A stretch of DNA of 64,000 bases from a virus: the IMG/VR virus record IMGVR_UViG_3300032322_001011, positions 1 through 64,000 of that record; one strand, 5' to 3'. The notes below the pieces were generated by a model, which saw only the letters and a list, made by a program, of their open reading frames with translations, was not told the DNA's origin and did not search any database. Below are positions 45,645-54,438 of this stretch, one piece after another (within the stretch, counting starts at the first letter, position 1; each line of letters starts with the position of its first letter). The translations under genes were made by a program, and so were the position numbers.

Positions 45645-46156
45645 TCCGACTCCAAGTTTTTTATCTGGCGCATCCACCTAGGGTCTTGAAGCATAAACGT
45701 AGGAATTTTTCCATCCTTTTTTCTGGCCCCCTCTAGAGAATGATTAGTCTCTATAGATTGGGTGTCACGGGAGTCACCCTCCGAGGGTGTCCCTGGAGTC
45801 ACTAGGGGGGTGACACTGGAGACACTATGGGGGGTGTCCCTGGAGACACCCTCCCTTGATTTAGGGTTGTTGAAATCCACGGTGTACAAGTTGGTTTTAT
45901 TGTTGCCGCCTTTAGCCCTGCGAATGGTCTTTCGTAGTACCCCAGAAGACTCAATGCGCTTCATGGCACGGAGTATTGTTCTCCTGTTTAATCCAGTCTT
46001 TTCAGCCAGATGGTCGTAAGACGTTGTGAACTGTTGAGTCTCATTGTCCATGTATTTCATTGCGTTTATCAATACGCATAAAGCAATTGGATCATTTCCA
46101 ATGTATTCCATGACCCAACTTGGGATCGGGATAAATGTTCCACTAAACTTTGCCAT
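45641..46156 (-). CDS. Replication initiator-like winged-helix protein, contains iterons
   Basis: 171 aa. N-terminal domain: 'ALCVLINAMKYMDNETQQFTTSYDHLAEKTGLNRRTILRAMKRIESSGVLRKTI' is a winged helix of the initiator / lambda-O / DnaD type. Residues ~100-135 (Ser/Thr/Pro/Arg-rich) are encoded by four about 20-bp iterons. The C-terminus is basic. Directly followed by genes for accessory proteins, a loader, helicase and primase, as lambda O is by P. Likely binds its own coding region as origin. Confidence 0.65.
   Translation of the reverse strand: MAKFSGTFIPIPSWVMEYIGNDPIALCVLINAMKYMDNETQQFTTSYDHLAEKTGLNRRTILRAMKRIESSGVLRKTIRRAKGGNNKTNLYTVDFNNPKSREGVSRDTPHSVSSVTPLVTPGTPSEGDSRDTQSIETNHSLEGARKKDGKIPTFMLQDPRWMRQIKNLESE
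45760..45851. repeat. Four tandem iterons, candidate origin
   Basis: Units start at 45760, 45785, 45808 and 45832 (period 23-25). Core GGGTGTC-CCTGGA-GTCACC, each an imperfect palindrome with GGTG(T/A)C at one end and G(T/A)CAC at the other. All lie inside the initiator-like gene. Flanking inverted repeat TAGAGA...TCTCTA at 45733-45752. Confidence 0.65.
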
Positions 46157-46195
46157 ACTTGTCTCCTCTTGTTTGTTGTGTTACGCTTTGTTTAC

Positions 46196-46296
46196 GGAAG
46201 GAAACCTTCATCCTTCCTGCCATTCCGCTCCCCTTTCTGGCGGAATTGGCTTTATGGGATTGAGGGCGGTGGGTTTTTCTCTTCTTTGCCCACCGC
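46196..46296. other. Three hairpins in tandem upstream of the initiator gene
   Basis: GGAAGG 46196-46201/CCTTCC 46212-46217; ATTCCGC 46222-46228/GCGGAAT 46240-46246; GCGGTGGG 46266-46273/CCCACCGC 46289-46296. No U-run follows, and no coding sequence. Between the stop at 46303 and the start at 46156. Confidence 0.55.
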
Positions 46297-46302
46297 TCTC
46301 TC

Positions 46303-46875
46303 CTATAACTGTTTGGTTTTGATAGACCCGTCAGAATAGACGGTAATCTGCATTACAGGCTCTACAACGCTCAATACTTTCTCCATGCGTGGGGTAGACA
46401 CCACCTCTGGTTTTGGTGCATCCTGGGGCTTCCTAGGGGCCTCTGGGGTGCTATCTACGGTCAGTGGGGCAAGACCATTGGTCAACTCCAAGCAACTCAG
46501 GTTGCGGTCATGCGCTCCAAAAACTAAACTCTGAGTAAGGTCTGTTGCTTCCTTAGTCTCATCTTCGTCATACAGGACAAGGACTGCTAGTGAATTCTCT
46601 GAACGAGTTTGGGCTTGAAAAAAAGCGTCTTCTACAAGGCTGTCTACCTTGACAATTGAATCGGAAGCCTGACCAACTGCTGGGGGGACTTTTCCAGATT
46701 CTGTATAGACCGTGAACTTTGCACTGTGGTCAATCATCCAGTCAAGGACTCGTGCCTGACCTGCGGTTGGTTTACCTGTCCACAAGATGTGAAACCAACT
46801 TCCTTTAAGGTCACTAAGACCAGATTCAATTACGTTTGCTGATGCGTTACCAGTACCACCGATTAAGTAATCCAT
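46303..46875 (-). CDS. Hypothetical protein
   Basis: 190 aa. 'GSWFHILWTGKPTAGQARVLDWMIDHSAKFTVYTESG' and 'LAVLVLYDEDETKEATDLTQSLVFGAHDRNLSCLELTNGLAP', then a Pro-rich linker and a short C-terminal strand. Looks like an alpha/beta domain with a linker. Found, from memory, in actinophage replication regions. Function unknown. Confidence 0.5.
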   Translation of the reverse strand: MDYLIGGTGNASANVIESGLSDLKGSWFHILWTGKPTAGQARVLDWMIDHSAKFTVYTESGKVPPAVGQASDSIVKVDSLVEDAFFQAQTRSENSLAVLVLYDEDETKEATDLTQSLVFGAHDRNLSCLELTNGLAPLTVDSTPEAPRKPQDAPKPEVVSTPRMEKVLSVVEPVMQITVYSDGSIKTKQL

Positions 46876-46884
46876 GTTCTTTCC

Positions 46885-47139
46885 TTATTTGATTGAGCGT
46901 TTAAACGACATGTCCCCCATTAGAGTCAGCAAGCGTAGCAGGGTGTGTACCGTTCCTGCAAGTGTCGCTACTGCTAAACCTGCTAACCATCGGTCATCAA
47001 AAGGAACGATAAAGATTGAAGCGTAAGACAAAACTGTTCCTACCAATACCTTGACCCACGGCATTGCTTCCCGTGGAGAAATTGCTTCAAGTATTTGAAC
47101 TGCTTTGTAAACGGCTAATGCACAGATTATGTAGTTCAT
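46885..47139 (-). CDS. Small membrane protein, possible holin
   Basis: 84 aa from ATG at 47139, overlapping the tail-gene stop (ATGA). Three hydrophobic stretches (YIICALAVYKAVQ, WVKVLVGTVLSYASIFIV, WLAGLAVATLAGTVHTLLRLL) and a basic end. Position right after the tail genes and length suggest a holin-like protein; no motif proves it. Confidence 0.5.
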   Translation of the reverse strand: MNYIICALAVYKAVQILEAISPREAMPWVKVLVGTVLSYASIFIVPFDDRWLAGLAVATLAGTVHTLLRLLTLMGDMSFKRSIK

Positions 47140-48764
47140 TCTTTTCCTGGAATCCAATCGTATATAACTTCGTATCCTGTAAGACCTTTAATCAATACTG
47201 TAACTGGAATGAGGGTTGGCAACAACTTGTTAATTGCGTTTTTTGTTTTCTGTTTGTTTGTAGTGTACAAAGAATAAGAAGCGTATTGACTACCACTCCA
47301 AGCGTAGTCAGCAAAGTTGTTTTGATAAATAAACCCACCAAAGTCTGAGTCACCGTTGAAGAATGTTCCATAAGTTTTTGGTTCAACCATCCACTCTGAA
47401 ACTGTCATGGTTTGCCCAGCGTTTAACTTAAACAGCATTACTGGATATGCCATAGCACTAGCGCTATCTGGCATAAGAGTTACACGGCGGCCTGTGGGTG
47501 AAAGGTTCACTGGGATCAAAGAATCAGTTTGTTCGGCTGTGTTCCATGTTGCCCACCCAGCAGATGCTGACCAGTATGAACCGTACACAGATCCATTACC
47601 AGATACTTTCATAGAAGACCAGTAATCTGTTTCTGCATCTACAGGTACGGCTACCATTGAGGTAAGGGCAAATTGTGCTGAAGCACCGCTTGTGTTTGTA
47701 ACTGTGAGAACTTCATTTGATTTGGTGTACGAGCATGATGCAGTAGAAGAACTAAATTCCCATTTTTTAACCCCTGTTTCAATTACAAACAATGAGTCAG
47801 CAACAAGGTTTACCTTTTCGGAGTACACACGGAAGGTGTATCGGGGGTCTGTAGTGTTTTCAACTACATCAACTTGGCAACCACTTAGCGCCGTAATGTA
47901 TTGTGCTGCTGCTTCAATAGTTCCTTTACGTAAACGGTAGTAACCAATGTCTTGGATGATCTGGCGGATACGTGAAGTACCGATTTCTTCTGGTGTTATT
48001 TCCAAACCAAGCATGTTTGTTAGATGAGAAATTGATGTTGATTCATTTAACGAAGGGTCATACCCAGTCATAACTGCATCAATAAGGGTTTGTGTTCTAT
48101 CCATTTCAAAACCAAAAATTGAAATGAACCTACGGAATTGTCCTTGACCTTGGTTGTACGGGTCAATATCTGCCCCAGATGTATCCGAAGAACGAAGATA
48201 CTCAGGAATTCTTTTCCATAACTTGTCAGTTGATCCGTGGTTATAAGGAACTAATTCTTGTAATGTCGCTACACGTTCGTACCAACTAACACCAGTAGGT
48301 CCAGTTCCATTTTGGTTCCAATGCAAGAACAATGAATAGTAAGCCCATCTGCCTTGAGGAAGATCATGGTGTTCCACAGCCCAAACAATGTCGTCATACT
48401 GTTGTGCTTTAATTACGACACCATCAGCGACAGTTTCTGGAGCACCATTTTTTCCGTAGACAACTACAATTTCATATATTCCAGACTCACCAGATCCATT
48501 TTCAGAAGGGTTGTTCATTCCAAATTGTGACCATTCCAAATTAATTGTTGCGTAGTCAACCGCAGTAGCAGTAAAAGTTGCGTTGACAACTAGTTCTCCA
48601 GTTGCTGCAATGAACCCATCAGCACGTAGTGCGTTATCTGATGTATCTCTAGTTAGTCCAGTTGGTGCTGTTGTATCCGTACCACGAAGGTACGAACCAA
48701 ATGGGTTAGAGTCAGGCGCACCAACGGTGTCTTGCCTACGAACACGGAACGAGGTGTATGCCAT
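47136..48764 (-). CDS. P2 gpI-like tail/baseplate protein
   Basis: 542 aa. 'LWKRIPEYLRSSD', 'QFRRFISIFGFEMDRTQTLID' and 'LTNMLGLEITPEEIGTSRIRQIIQDIGYYRLRKGT' (~185-285) match the P2 gpI / phage tail protein family. N- and C-terminal parts are beta-rich, likely adhesin-like. Baseplate component that connects to fibres. Confidence 0.8.
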   Translation of the reverse strand: MAYTSFRVRRQDTVGAPDSNPFGSYLRGTDTTAPTGLTRDTSDNALRADGFIAATGELVVNATFTATAVDYATINLEWSQFGMNNPSENGSGESGIYEIVVVYGKNGAPETVADGVVIKAQQYDDIVWAVEHHDLPQGRWAYYSLFLHWNQNGTGPTGVSWYERVATLQELVPYNHGSTDKLWKRIPEYLRSSDTSGADIDPYNQGQGQFRRFISIFGFEMDRTQTLIDAVMTGYDPSLNESTSISHLTNMLGLEITPEEIGTSRIRQIIQDIGYYRLRKGTIEAAAQYITALSGCQVDVVENTTDPRYTFRVYSEKVNLVADSLFVIETGVKKWEFSSSTASCSYTKSNEVLTVTNTSGASAQFALTSMVAVPVDAETDYWSSMKVSGNGSVYGSYWSASAGWATWNTAEQTDSLIPVNLSPTGRRVTLMPDSASAMAYPVMLFKLNAGQTMTVSEWMVEPKTYGTFFNGDSDFGGFIYQNNFADYAWSGSQYASYSLYTTNKQKTKNAINKLLPTLIPVTVLIKGLTGYEVIYDWIPGKE

Positions 48765-48765
48765 A

Positions 48766-50577
48766 TTATGCCGTTACAATTCCGCCACTAGATGTAATTA
48801 CCAACGAAGATAACAATAAAAGTGTTCCAGTTGTAGTTGTAACACCTTTAACGCTTGGGCTAATCCCAACAGTGTCAATTGTGTTTGGACTACTTGTTGT
48901 GGTGAATTGATTAATGGTTACGTAATCAACTCCAGATACATCAAGTATTGTCCTATACAAAGTTCCTAAAGTTACCACCTGGTCAAATGAAACATTTGAA
49001 AAAGAGAACAAATCTTTAATTGCGTTTGTTACATCATCTTCAACGCTTTGTTTAACATATGTTGGCATTACGTTTAATGTAATGTCAATATTTACAGGTG
49101 TTAAAGTCACTGTTGGCATAACTACAGAGTTAACACCAATCATTTGACGTGGATTGATGTAGTCATATACTTGCGTACGAGTAAACGCATCTACATAAAG
49201 TGGTGATGTTGTTGGTGATACATCTAGTGTTCCGTCATAAATTGCTTGGTCAGTGAGTGCGTATATTCTAATGTTGTCGTTACGCCATAAAGCAGTAGCA
49301 GAGTTAACTGCAATAGATGCGGTGTTTGAGTACCCATCATCTATTGCATAAGCCAATGTTGTTGCTGATGCCGTAGTTAGTTGGAAAGAACCATCGTATG
49401 GTTCTCCTAACCCAGAAACTCCAATAATATTAGAAACTGTAAGTCCATGTGCTGATGCTGTCTTAAGAATTACATAGTCATTAGTAATTTGTTTAGACGT
49501 AATAAGACCCTGGTAGGAAACACTTGCACTCACAGCAGCAGTTGCTTTTACAACGCTAGGAACACGAAGAGTTAAATCGCTGTAGTCGTTTAAGGACACA
49601 GCACGGTCTTGTGAACGGAACGATGCTGGGATGTTATTTTGAAGTGATGCAATGCTTTCACTATCAGAACCACCAAATGCTTTAGTTGTGTTTGGAGTAA
49701 TTTCAATACCATCATAGGTAGGTCCATAAATGTTGTTAAGTGATTCAAAACCTTGTACAGCGTTTACGTCTACGTTTCCAGCAGCACCACGACTACGCCT
49801 GTACACAATACGAACAAGTGCGTTTGTGGTTGGGATTTTTCCGTGTACTGAGTTACCAAATACAATTGTGGATGAATCATCAGCAGCAAGAGATACAGCA
49901 AATACTAAGTCTGAGTTTGTTGTCTCAATTAAACGATCAACTTTGCTATAAGTTACTTCAGCGCCGTTAGTTCCTTCAGCAATATATACTTCAACCGAAG
50001 AGTCAATTACACCCGTGTATGACAATGTGTATTGTTGTGATACCCGACCATCACTGGTAAATGATTCCTCAAATAACTCACCTTCAGTAAGGTTTAGATT
50101 TACTGGTTCTGTTTTTTGGTATGTTGCATACCCAGATATAGCAGCACCAGTTGAGTTAAATGCAATAGCAGTATCAGATGTAAACACAACATCGTCAGCA
50201 GTATCCAACAGTGGTTTAGCCAAAAACCGTGTGTACTTTGGTATAAGAATGGGGGTAGCGTCTGTGGCCGAAGAATTTGTTGCGTCTAAAACAATGTTTG
50301 TTGCTGCTGCGGTCCTACCTGCTGGTGTGTAGTCCAACAAGTTAGCAATTGCCAAAATACTTTCACGTTGTGTTGCTGTTTCTAAGAACGATTCTTGAGC
50401 AGCACGATCAATATAGTAATGAAGAATGTCTCCCATATAAGCCCAAAGGTCTACAAGTAACATACCGAAGTCAGATGAATCACGGGATGTCCATTCTGGT
50501 AGAACTTGTTCAGCACGTGCCAAAAGGTCAGTTTTAATTGAGAAGTAATCTCGGCTTGTGTAATCAAATGTGGTCAT
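48766..50577 (-). CDS. Baseplate J-like protein
   Basis: 603 aa. 'FDYTSRDYFSIKTDLL', 'WTSRDSSDFGMLLVDLWAYMGDILHYYIDRAAQESFLETATQRESI' is the baseplate J/gp47 signature; the rest is beta-rich with 'INPRQMIGVNSVVMPTVTLTPVNIDITL'. Wedge protein of contractile tails. Overlaps the gp25-like gene. Confidence 0.9.
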   Translation of the reverse strand: MTTFDYTSRDYFSIKTDLLARAEQVLPEWTSRDSSDFGMLLVDLWAYMGDILHYYIDRAAQESFLETATQRESILAIANLLDYTPAGRTAAATNIVLDATNSSATDATPILIPKYTRFLAKPLLDTADDVVFTSDTAIAFNSTGAAISGYATYQKTEPVNLNLTEGELFEESFTSDGRVSQQYTLSYTGVIDSSVEVYIAEGTNGAEVTYSKVDRLIETTNSDLVFAVSLAADDSSTIVFGNSVHGKIPTTNALVRIVYRRSRGAAGNVDVNAVQGFESLNNIYGPTYDGIEITPNTTKAFGGSDSESIASLQNNIPASFRSQDRAVSLNDYSDLTLRVPSVVKATAAVSASVSYQGLITSKQITNDYVILKTASAHGLTVSNIIGVSGLGEPYDGSFQLTTASATTLAYAIDDGYSNTASIAVNSATALWRNDNIRIYALTDQAIYDGTLDVSPTTSPLYVDAFTRTQVYDYINPRQMIGVNSVVMPTVTLTPVNIDITLNVMPTYVKQSVEDDVTNAIKDLFSFSNVSFDQVVTLGTLYRTILDVSGVDYVTINQFTTTSSPNTIDTVGISPSVKGVTTTTGTLLLLSSLVITSSGGIVTA

Positions 50578-50984
50578 AATGGGCTTTCCTCAGTCAATGA
50601 AAGGGGGGATACAAGGTCTATTTGGATACTTCGCACCCCACCAATTGGCAATTTATACTGTACATCAATAAGCATTGTGTTCTCGTTTGAGCCATTACGC
50701 TCAGAGTACCCACCAGGGATCATACGCATATCAAGTATTGCTGCCCCAGAAATATGCTTTTGTAATTCTCGTAATGTCTCCATTTTAAATTCAGAAAATA
50801 TCATTGAATCAAAGTTTTCATATACAAGCATTTGGCTGTTAGCACCATAAGCAGATGACATAGGCCGTTCATACGTGTTTGTCAATATATAGTTTGCTAC
50901 CTTTTGTGAGGTAACAGACGATGCCTCAGTAACTACTGCAACTTTTCCAGAGGGTGCTATTGAAAATGGTTCTTTAATAATCAT
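50574..50984 (-). CDS. gp25-like baseplate wedge protein
   Basis: 136 aa. 'VANYILTNTYERPMSSAYGANSQMLVYENF' and 'TLRELQKHI..AAILDMRMIP' match the gp25/IraD-like lysozyme-related wedge family in order and length. It sits between baseplate J and the hub-spike gene, the standard order. Confidence 0.85.
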   Translation of the reverse strand: MIIKEPFSIAPSGKVAVVTEASSVTSQKVANYILTNTYERPMSSAYGANSQMLVYENFDSMIFSEFKMETLRELQKHISGAAILDMRMIPGGYSERNGSNENTMLIDVQYKLPIGGVRSIQIDLVSPLSLTEESPL

Positions 50985-50986
50985 AA

Positions 50987-51214
50987 CTATCCTGTCGGTT
51001 TTATATTAATAATAAATACGTTTGTAAAGTGTTCGTCATCTGCGCCAACTACAACTTGGTTACCAACTGCTGGGACATCCCAAGGTGCTGACCTACCGTA
51101 ATACGAGATTGGAACAGTTACATCTGGTCCAAACTTTGAAGGTATACGGACTTTTATTTCTCCAGTACTTGCATTTGAATACGCAACTACAGCACGGTAC
51201 AAATTAGTAGACAT
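50987..51214 (-). CDS. Tail spike/OB-fold protein (gpV/gp5-like)
   Basis: 75 aa. 'LYRAVVAYSNASTGEIKVRIPSKFG' and 'VPAVGNQVVVGADDEHFTNVFII' show the OB-fold of short baseplate spike proteins. No separate lysozyme domain; tape measure carries the hydrolases. Confidence 0.7.
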   Translation of the reverse strand: MSTNLYRAVVAYSNASTGEIKVRIPSKFGPDVTVPISYYGRSAPWDVPAVGNQVVVGADDEHFTNVFIINIKPTG

Positions 51215-52367
51215 AAGAAAATTCCTTTTGGGTTATCCATGTGTTATTAACCAATCGTGACCCTGGATGTTTTTTATACGTTCTTCCAGAACCAAGGGTC
51301 ATAGAAGCAGCGTTAGTTGAATCTGTTTTTATATGTAAATGTGTTAAGTAATGATCAGTATTTATTACATGCCTTACTTCTTCTACAAACCAGTAACCAT
51401 CAAATTCCGATTGGTATTTATTAACAATAACAAGTGACCCAGGGAATACTGTAGAAATACCCAGTGCAGTAACATCAGCATGTAGAGGCACGGATTGTTT
51501 TATGTATCCGTCTGCGTATTGTCGCAACGCTTCTTTAGATACAGCGTTCATGGTTACCTCTTGAGTAAACCTACGGTTTACTTTTTTACCTAAACCACTT
51601 CCAACATTGTTTTTAGTTGAATACTCAACATTCTTTCCTTTTGCATCTAATGTTTTTATAACATAGTTATGGCTAGAACCGTGTGGTGTAACATCACCAA
51701 ATGTTCCTTTAAACTCCAAAATGTTTCCTGGGTTCCGTTCTGAACCTTTGTCTGCTTCTAATGAATTTAAAATAGTGACTGGCAAGGAACGATAATACGA
51801 AGAAAAGGGGTCGTATACAGATATATGTGTATCAGTAACTGTGACGTAATAACCAAGTTGCTTTGCTGTACTTACAAGAACTTCCCAATCTGATTTAGAA
51901 GATTGATCTATTGATGGAATTACAAAGTTATTGTTTGGTACTGAGTAAGAAAAGTTATATCGGTTGGCAATAGTTTTAACTAACTTAGGCAAAGTAATAT
52001 CTTTATAAACAATAGACCTAGTTGGCTTCATGTTATAACTAACACCAAAGCAAACCACTTTTGCTTCTTGAATGCGTGAGTCGTTTACAAGGCCCATACG
52101 TGTATATGAGTTAGCCTCAACGTAGGCAACATACCCATGAAACTCTTTAATGTTTGCTTCGTTATTTCCAAACTTAATGTATACAGGTAATCCTGAGTAC
52201 GCAGTTACAGCCTGTGGAGGAAACCCTGAATAAGTTAAGGTAGCCATATCGTGTTTGTTTTCAGAGAAAACAATTTCTGTAGAAACAACGTCAGCAACTG
52301 GTACTGTTCCGCCAACCACTTCAATCTCAATGATTGGGGCATCTTTATACGCATCCCTTCTAATCAT
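51204..52367 (-). CDS. Tail hub protein (late control gpD-like)
   Basis: 387 aa. 'STEIVFSENKHDMATLTYSGFPP', 'PKLVKTIANRYNFSYSVPNNN', 'SDWEVLVSTAKQLGYYVTVTDTHISVYDP' are characteristic of phage late-control D/hub proteins. Forms the trimeric hub under the tube. Overlaps the LysM gene. Confidence 0.8.
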   Translation of the reverse strand: MIRRDAYKDAPIIEIEVVGGTVPVADVVSTEIVFSENKHDMATLTYSGFPPQAVTAYSGLPVYIKFGNNEANIKEFHGYVAYVEANSYTRMGLVNDSRIQEAKVVCFGVSYNMKPTRSIVYKDITLPKLVKTIANRYNFSYSVPNNNFVIPSIDQSSKSDWEVLVSTAKQLGYYVTVTDTHISVYDPFSSYYRSLPVTILNSLEADKGSERNPGNILEFKGTFGDVTPHGSSHNYVIKTLDAKGKNVEYSTKNNVGSGLGKKVNRRFTQEVTMNAVSKEALRQYADGYIKQSVPLHADVTALGISTVFPGSLVIVNKYQSEFDGYWFVEEVRHVINTDHYLTHLHIKTDSTNAASMTLGSGRTYKKHPGSRLVNNTWITQKEFSYVY

Positions 52368-52612
52368 TGCGGAATACGGATAACCATCCCTGGTTCTAAA
52401 TCTAAAGGAAATTGTACTTGTGGATTAAGGTCTGCGATTCTCCACCACAATGATGAATCACCATAGATTTCTGCTGCAATAGATTCAATTGTGTCTCTCA
52501 TTCTTACTGTGTACTTCTGAACATAGACATCACGGACTTCTTTACGTTCAGCAGTACGCAATCCATTTAAGTTGACATCTGCGTAGGTATAACGAGAAAG
52601 AACTGTAATCAT
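52364..52612 (-). CDS. LysM tail protein
   Basis: 82 aa. 'KYTVRMRDTIESIAAEIYGDSSLWWRIADLNPQ...PGMVIRIP' is a single LysM repeat (gpX/gp53-like). Binds at the hub-tube junction in contractile tails. Confidence 0.85.
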   Translation of the reverse strand: MITVLSRYTYADVNLNGLRTAERKEVRDVYVQKYTVRMRDTIESIAAEIYGDSSLWWRIADLNPQVQFPLDLEPGMVIRIPQ

Positions 52613-54438
52613 CAGTTAATCCTTTTCTTTTCAAGGTACGCAGGGGACAATGAAACTGATTTCCATAGTTGTTCGTCATCTGCTTGAAGACCCCTGTATG
52701 ACTTAACTATTTTCTGTGGAGCGTACAAGGTTTGACCACCACGTGTTACTTTAATGTTTATTTCAAGATCAACATTAAACTTGTCTTGGTTAAATGGTAT
52801 TGGCAAGTTAGCAATTGGGCGTTCCCATTTATAGTGCGCTTCGTAATCATCATCACTTGCCAAACCAAAATAACAAGTGTCTGAGAAAGTATTACTTACA
52901 TCATATTTTGTATGAAAGTCTTGACAACTTAATGTAAATGGAGAACTAGACGTACCCCAAGACGATAGTGATATGCCACCAGTTGCTGCTGACGGTGGAG
53001 CACCAGTTTTGTATGTCCAACTACCACCAGCACTTGTTGGAATTGTTGACCTAGAGTTTGAAGCACCATCTACGTAAGAATGCCACCAAATCTTTATTCT
53101 TCCAGAAAAAGTAATTGATAATCCACCACCAGTTTTACCTTTTGCAGTTGCTGCTTGGTAGAAGTCATGTCCTTTTTGTGAAACTTCAGAAGTGAAGTTA
53201 AAGATTTGGTCATTCTTTGCATTGTTAAAGATTGAGTCAATCAGACTTCTAGGTCCATTTTTTCCTTCTTGCCAATAAACTGTTCTAAAGAAGTTTTCCA
53301 TTCCTTGTTGGGTTTGGGCAACAATTGCTTTGTCTGCTGCTGTCTGTGTCCCAGTAACAACTGGAGCACCAGTCCCTGGGTCTGATGAAACATCCAGTGT
53401 TGACAAGAACGTATTCTTTTGGGCAAAGCCAAAGTACAGTGCTTGTATTTGCAAACCTACAAGAGCCTGAGTAGGAACCATGTTTGGTGTGAACTTGTTA
53501 AATACGACCTGGCTACTCATTACAAAGCCTTCAATCATAAACAATTCAGATATCAATAAACGAATAGGTGTTGGAACCAAGAACGCCTTGTTACCCATGT
53601 TTGAAGCAAACGGTCCTAATTTTGCAGAATTAAATCCTGACGCAGCATCAGTGCTTGATGTATCTGTTTCATCTTTTCCTGTAGTGCTATTACCAGTTGA
53701 GGTAGTTTTAAATGCTGATGCATTTTCAATTAAGTCTTGTGCTATACCTTGACCAATAATGTCATCAAGAATTTTAAGGTCTGCAAGAACACCTATTTCT
53801 GTAACCCATTTTGGATCATACTGTTCTGTAATGTAGGCTGCTGGATTAGTTGCAATGTTACTTGTTTCGTAAGAATTACCTTTAAGTAACTTCCCATCTT
53901 CCCCACGGTACATATTTGTAGCAACTTCTGCTTCACGGTTAAATAGCAATTCAATTGAGAATGTTGATTGACCAGGAATAGGTTGAGCAAGTTGGTCTGG
54001 GCTTTGGTTAAAAAAGAACTGCATGTCGTAGTTTGCTTGAACACTGCGACTAATTGTTTGTGGGTTGAATTGAAAGTTGCAACGCAAGGTGTCTAAGGTT
54101 GGAGAACCTTTGACATGGTTGTAGTACTCAGTAAGTCTACGAATATACCCACGTTTAATTCCAAGTTTTGTTGAGTCTGTATTACTGTCATTTAAGGTAG
54201 CAATACGCTCTGCTGGTGTTGGGTATATGAATGGGGGATTTTTCTTTGAATATTGTGTATCTTCAGTAGCCTGTTCTCCCCATTTGATATCACTTTTAAC
54301 ACCAGCAGAGGGTGGTGGCGATGGTGATGTGACCTTACCAGCAGCCTTAATTGCGGCAGGGCCTTTACCTTGTGCTTTTGCAGCGATGGATGCCCAACGT
54401 GCTGCTTGTGCATCAATTGCTTTTTGATTGTCAGACAT
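52612..54438 (-). CDS. CIS-tube-like tail protein (Afp7/PVC7-like)
   Basis: 608 aa. 'LRCNFQFNPQTISRSVQANYDMQFF' (~110-135) carries the F-x-F-N-P motif of CIS tube/initiator proteins adjacent to a LysM gene in contractile systems. Long disordered N-terminus and a C-terminal domain 'YDVSNTFSDTCYFGLASDDDYE...WERP'. Ala/Pro/Ser-rich N-end (GKVTSPSPPPSAGVK). Connects tape measure and hub. Confidence 0.65.
   Translation of the reverse strand: MSDNQKAIDAQAARWASIAAKAQGKGPAAIKAAGKVTSPSPPPSAGVKSDIKWGEQATEDTQYSKKNPPFIYPTPAERIATLNDSNTDSTKLGIKRGYIRRLTEYYNHVKGSPTLDTLRCNFQFNPQTISRSVQANYDMQFFFNQSPDQLAQPIPGQSTFSIELLFNREAEVATNMYRGEDGKLLKGNSYETSNIATNPAAYITEQYDPKWVTEIGVLADLKILDDIIGQGIAQDLIENASAFKTTSTGNSTTGKDETDTSSTDAASGFNSAKLGPFASNMGNKAFLVPTPIRLLISELFMIEGFVMSSQVVFNKFTPNMVPTQALVGLQIQALYFGFAQKNTFLSTLDVSSDPGTGAPVVTGTQTAADKAIVAQTQQGMENFFRTVYWQEGKNGPRSLIDSIFNNAKNDQIFNFTSEVSQKGHDFYQAATAKGKTGGGLSITFSGRIKIWWHSYVDGASNSRSTIPTSAGGSWTYKTGAPPSAATGGISLSSWGTSSSPFTLSCQDFHTKYDVSNTFSDTCYFGLASDDDYEAHYKWERPIANLPIPFNQDKFNVDLEINIKVTRGGQTLYAPQKIVKSYRGLQADDEQLWKSVSLSPAYLEKKRIN

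Noticed and set aside
45760-45851. CRISPR-like array
   Set aside because: Units are palindromic and 20 bp with only 3-5 bp between them, with no spacers of 25-40 bp, and they lie inside a coding gene; iterons fit better.
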